Positions 5,092 to 6,840 of a DNA stretch of 6,840 nucleotides are shown in pieces. Below the pieces are notes generated by a model, which saw only the letters and a program-made list of their open reading frames with translations, searched no databases and was not told the DNA's origin. Positions within the stretch are counted from its first letter, which is position 1. Every line of letters begins with the position of its first letter. This DNA comes from SIG603 sp044432645 (lineage in GTDB: Bacteria > Bacillota > Clostridia > Oscillospirales > Acutalibacteraceae), in contig JAWXUM010000098.1 of the NCBI GenBank assembly GCA_044432645.1, forward strand, positions 1-6,840, in the 5' to 3' direction. The translations under genes were made by a program, and so were the position numbers.

Positions 5092-6840
5092 TTATTGAAA
5101 ATAGTCCACAGTTTTATTATTTAAAATAAACTGGCTCACGTCTGTTCTGCTTGTTGTCACTGGCATTTTAGGAAGCGCGTTAAGGATTGTTTCTCTATAT
5201 CTGCCATTCACTCTTGGGTCAAGTATTGTAAATGCACAAGTATCTGTTTCTCTGCGAATGCCACGACCTATCCATTGACGAAGTTTTATAATCATTTGTG
5301 GAACAATATCTTTTTGCATAAACTCATTATGATCGTTTTTAATTTGTCTTTCATACTCAGACATTGCATTTCTTACTGGGAACGGTAATCTTACAACAAT
5401 TAAGCTTGATAAAACATCGCCAGCTATATCAATTCCTTCGCCTGCTGCATCACTAGCGAATAAAACTCCATTTTTACTGTTTTTAAATTCATCAATAATA
5501 TTTAGGTTTCCTTTTGTCATTTTCAAAAGTGGATAAGGTAAATTTTTTGATTGCATTTCATAGAACACATTATCTAAAAAGCTATAAGAAGTAAACAGAA
5601 TTAATGTATGTCCATGAGTAACTCTGACAACCTTTTCTATTTCATCAGCAACTATTTTTTGATAATTTTTATCATCATAATTTGGTGTTGGCATATTTCT
5701 TGGCATATAAAGAACCGCTTGTTTTTCAAAGTTAAAAGGTGAATAAGTATTGGTTTTTATAATTCTGTCTGTATGCGAGGTAAGTGCAAGGCTTTCTTCC
5801 AAATGAGAAAAGTCACCATCTACTGATATTGTTCCAGAAGTTAAAATTGTAGGAATTTGCAAGTTCCACAAATCCTTATTGATTTCTTGTTTAAGTTTTT
5901 TACTCAAGTATGAAACTTTATAAATTTCTTTTTCGTTTTCTGTCCATACGATATTTTCATTGGATCTTGCAAGTTCTTCAAACTTATTGATTAAATTATC
6001 ACATCTTCTTACAAATTTTTCAGCATCATAATTTTTTAGCGCAATTTTTCTTATTGGTTTAATAGCACGTTTTAAATGTTTAACCATTCTTTCAAGTTCA
6101 AACTTTAAATCTTTCCTTACTATAAATAAGCTTTCGGTATTATTTCTTACAATTTGAAAAATAGTTTTATTAAGTTCTAATGTTTTTTCATAATTAGCCA
6201 AAGACACTTTTCTCGCATTTGAGATTACTTTCAAATATTTTTCTACTTCATTTTCTGAAATACTTTTACCATACATATCATTTATTGTACTTGGAAGTTT
6301 ATGGGCTTCATCAACAACAACTTGTCCAAATTCAGAAAGTAAAGATTTTGAGGATTTTTTTCTAACTAGGACATCTGCTATTAAGTAGTTGTGATTAATG
6401 ATTTGAAAATCATATTTATTTGAAATTACTTCTTTAACAAAATTCTTGTAACGACAATCTTGTTTGAATTCGCATTTTGAAGGACACTCTGTCACACGAA
6501 TTCTTCTTTCAATTTCTGGTGGCAAATTTGGAATATCTAAGTTAATTCCTTTTAATTTAGAAAGACCTTGAATTTCCTTTTTTGATGAAGATTTAAGAAG
6601 TCTTTTAAGTTTAGCGTCGCAAACATAATTATTTTTACCTTTGCGAACAGTGTATGTAAGTGGTTTTGAAATAATTTTGTTAGCTAATAAGATTTGTGAT
6701 ATTTGTGGAATATATTCGTTAATAATTGCATTTTGTAGTGCTATGGTTGATGTAGAGATTATTGTGGATTTTTTATTCTTTGCATATAAGTTATGTACAA
6801 CACTTGCTATGATATATGCGTGGGTTTTGCCTGTTCCTAC
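5092..6840 (-). CDS. DinG/XPD-like iron-sulfur DNA helicase, 5' end outside window
   Basis: The frame is open to the right edge, giving 582 visible C-terminal residues; the true start lies beyond 6840. A TTG at 6525 is internal, because the reading continues upstream with Walker A (GTGKT, visible residues 2-6) and a motif Ia-like ISTSTIALQN. Four cysteines (74, 119, 123, 129, in YVCDAKL and CPSKCEFKQDC) fit the 4Fe-4S cluster of XPD/DinG superfamily 2 helicases. Further motifs are VVDEAH (DEAH 177-180), ILTSGTIS (about 331-338), GEGIDIAGD (about 467-475) and QWIGRGIRR (522-530). Such enzymes unwind DNA 5' to 3' using ATP, in repair or replication restart. Only some 40 residues plus any extra N-terminal domain should be missing. 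It heads an operon with mazF 15 bases downstream. It need not be the chromosomal dinG; an element-borne relative is more likely here. Confidence 0.93.
   Translation of the reverse strand, partial: VGTGKTHAYIIASVVHNLYAKNKKSTIISTSTIALQNAIINEYIPQISQILLANKIISKPLTYTVRKGKNNYVCDAKLKRLLKSSSKKEIQGLSKLKGINLDIPNLPPEIERRIRVTECPSKCEFKQDCRYKNFVKEVISNKYDFQIINHNYLIADVLVRKKSSKSLLSEFGQVVVDEAHKLPSTINDMYGKSISENEVEKYLKVISNARKVSLANYEKTLELNKTIFQIVRNNTESLFIVRKDLKFELERMVKHLKRAIKPIRKIALKNYDAEKFVRRCDNLINKFEELARSNENIVWTENEKEIYKVSYLSKKLKQEINKDLWNLQIPTILTSGTISVDGDFSHLEESLALTSHTDRIIKTNTYSPFNFEKQAVLYMPRNMPTPNYDDKNYQKIVADEIEKVVRVTHGHTLILFTSYSFLDNVFYEMQSKNLPYPLLKMTKGNLNIIDEFKNSKNGVLFASDAAGEGIDIAGDVLSSLIVVRLPFPVRNAMSEYERQIKNDHNEFMQKDIVPQMIIKLRQWIGRGIRRETDTCAFTILDPRVNGRYRETILNALPKMPVTTSRTDVSQFILNNKTVDYFQ

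Noticed and set aside
5092..6525. Helicase starting at the TTG at 6525
   Set aside because: The frame stays open to 6840 and encodes Walker A, motif Ia and the first cluster cysteine upstream, so the gene is simply cut by the window edge.

Overview
The window is a low-GC stretch of DNA (AT-rich by eye, GC not counted) in which every supported gene lies on the minus strand, read from right to left. The protein families and the strong purine-rich ribosome binding sites suggest a Bacillota host, probably a Clostridia or Tissierellia-type anaerobe. The combination of serine integrases with a DinG-like helicase, an antitoxin-less MazF-type toxin and small unknown proteins points to one end of an integrative mobile element such as an ICE, an IME or a genomic island. 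No conjugation gene is visible, so the exact class of element is inference.

In transcription order the layout is as follows. The window opens inside an XPD/DinG-family iron-sulfur helicase (6840 to 5092, 5' end outside the window). Fifteen bases later comes a MazF/PemK-family endoribonuclease (5076-4753) with no recognisable antitoxin. A 159-residue protein of unknown family follows (4748-4269), then a 51-residue unknown protein (4259-4104) with a very strong AGGGGG ribosome binding site that overlaps the previous stop codon. About 100 bases without a gene follow, holding a possible -10 element and a short hairpin.

The last part is a tightly coupled cassette of three large serine recombinase-family genes. 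Rec1 (4001-2451) and Rec3 (1653-25) are complete integrases with catalytic domain, recombinase domain, zinc ribbon and coiled coil. Rec2 (2447-1641), between them, starts exactly at the recombinase-domain boundary and has no catalytic domain. Rec1 and Rec2 are separated by 3 bases and Rec2 overlaps Rec3 by 13 bases; Rec2 and Rec3 have the same AAAGGA plus 8-base start signal. A near-perfect 31-base palindrome lies over the Rec3 stop codon at the left edge, where an integrase-proximal attachment site or a terminator might be expected.

The likely joint role of the cassette is site-specific integration and excision of the element, with the catalytically headless Rec2 as a DNA-binding partner or regulator. 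The 51-residue protein is a speculative directionality factor. The helicase, toxin and 159-residue gene look like an accessory or maintenance operon read into the integration module; no terminator separates the two groups.
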